In this document: in pieces, positions 63,551 to 64,000 of the stretch
How positions within the stretch are numbered: the first letter of the stretch is position 1
How the letters are laid out: each line of letters starts with the position of its first letter
Notes under the pieces: generated by a model
What the model was told of the DNA's origin: nothing
What the model saw: only the letters and a program-made list of their open reading frames with translations
Databases searched by the model: none
Assembly (NCBI RefSeq): GCF_002949735.1
Contig: NZ_CP026681.1
Location: forward strand, 7,160,501-7,224,500
DNA: 64,000 nt
Reading direction: 5' to 3'
Source: Nostoc sp. 'Peltigera membranacea cyanobiont' N6
Lineage (GTDB): Bacteria; Cyanobacteriota; Cyanobacteriia; Cyanobacteriales; Nostocaceae
Translations under genes and position numbers: made by a program

Positions 63551-64000
63551 ATGATTCACGATCGACAATTTAGTAGTCAAAACTGGGAAAACGGGGATTG
63601 GGTGCAACTCAACGTGGGACTCGTAAGGCATCAGGACGAGGCATTACCGAGCGCTCGCGCCCTTTTTGCTCGGCTCGAACCTTTGGTTGCTGACTGGCGG
63701 AGTAATGATTTGTTGCGCTGGTTCTTCTTTATGAGAAAACCGCCAGATGTCCGGGTGCGCTTTTTTACAAGAGTGGATCGACAACAAGCGATCGCCCAAA
63801 TCTCTGAACTCATGTATACTCTTGAGCGTGAGAATTTTATTAATCAATTTTTCTTTAGTGACTATCAACCTGAGAGCGATCGATTTGGTGGGCTGGAAGC
63901 GATGAAGTATGTCCATCAGCACTTCGACGCGGACACTTCAATATGGCTTATACTTGACCATCTCGATCGACATAAACTTAGTGCTATCCCCAAAGACTTA
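63551..64000 (+). CDS. Thiopeptide-type bacteriocin biosynthesis protein (lantibiotic dehydratase C-terminal type), partial
   Basis: The frame from an ATG at 63551 is open for 150 codons to the window end. The start NWENGDWVQLNVGLV, the LLRWFFFMRKPPDVRVRFFT segment and YQPESDRFGGLEAMKYVHQHF match the SpaB/LanB C-terminal domain (thiopep_ocin, TIGR03891 as recalled). In LanB enzymes this domain carries out glutamate elimination or has related roles; stand-alone copies occur in thiopeptide and other modified-peptide clusters. Located behind NHLM transporters, it shows that the locus probably makes a dehydrated or cyclised peptide. The rest lies right of the window. Confidence 0.85.
   Translation, partial: MIHDRQFSSQNWENGDWVQLNVGLVRHQDEALPSARALFARLEPLVADWRSNDLLRWFFFMRKPPDVRVRFFTRVDRQQAIAQISELMYTLERENFINQFFFSDYQPESDRFGGLEAMKYVHQHFDADTSIWLILDHLDRHKLSAIPKDL

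Overview
The window is chromosomal DNA from a filamentous, probably heterocyst-forming cyanobacterium of the Nostoc/Anabaena group. The highly iterated palindrome GCGATCGC is frequent throughout. The gene content also fits: a desC-desA-desB desaturase cluster, a RexT/thioredoxin pair, helical carotenoid proteins, hopanoid genes, CHAT, DUF928 and CHASE2 proteins, heptameric STRR repeats and a long CRISPR array. No rRNA, tRNA, complete insertion sequence or prophage was seen.

Layout. 1-12.6 kb: a partial unknown gene, a repeat-rich gap (palindromes, a 123-bp MITE, a 21-bp minisatellite), then a surface-secretion locus with an FhaC-type transporter, a secreted unknown, a TPR-CHAT protease-like protein, a large TpsA exoprotein, a DUF928 protein and a Ser/Thr kinase. 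12.8-21.7 kb: Ca2+/H+ antiporter, GH57/DUF3536 enzyme, small membrane protein, HNH nuclease, oxidoreductase, DUF4870 protein, Omp85-like barrel and an oxygenase relic. 22.0-24.0 kb: a 27-repeat CRISPR array read on the + strand with a terminator behind it, no cas genes, an EF-hand gene next to it and an orphan repeat 0.7 kb on. 24.9-29 kb: a DUF1932 dehydrogenase, a two-component pair and a NYN-domain protein. 29.7-34.5 kb: desB, desA and desC, and a divergent PLP-dependent lyase. 34.7-43.4 kb: cupin, two alcohol dehydrogenase relics, a small secreted protein, a DJ-1/ferritin-like fusion, DUF6335, two helical carotenoid proteins, squalene-hopene cyclase and a hopene-type glycosyltransferase. 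43.7-47 kb: the redox regulon rexT/trxA/SDR/old yellow enzyme. 47.2-51.3 kb: a Cache-GAF histidine kinase, a helix-hairpin-helix protein and a TM2/SHOCT protein.

51.7-64 kb holds the most interesting system, a divergent locus for making and exporting a ribosomally synthesised modified peptide (NHLP/NHLM type). The minus-strand operon is DUF928, CHASE2-cyclase, then a peptidase-less NHLM ABC transporter. The plus-strand operon is a tandem cyclic-nucleotide-domain protein, an HlyD-like adaptor, then a C39-peptidase ABC transporter. After a decayed stretch, a thiopeptide/lantibiotic-dehydratase C-terminal-type gene starts at 63551 and is open at the window edge. No precursor peptide is visible inside the window. 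A DUF928 paralogue links this locus to the surface-secretion locus at the other end.

Starts were moved inward from the longest open frame wherever a better ATG and ribosome binding site were visible. All functional calls come from reading the protein sequences; no database search was run.
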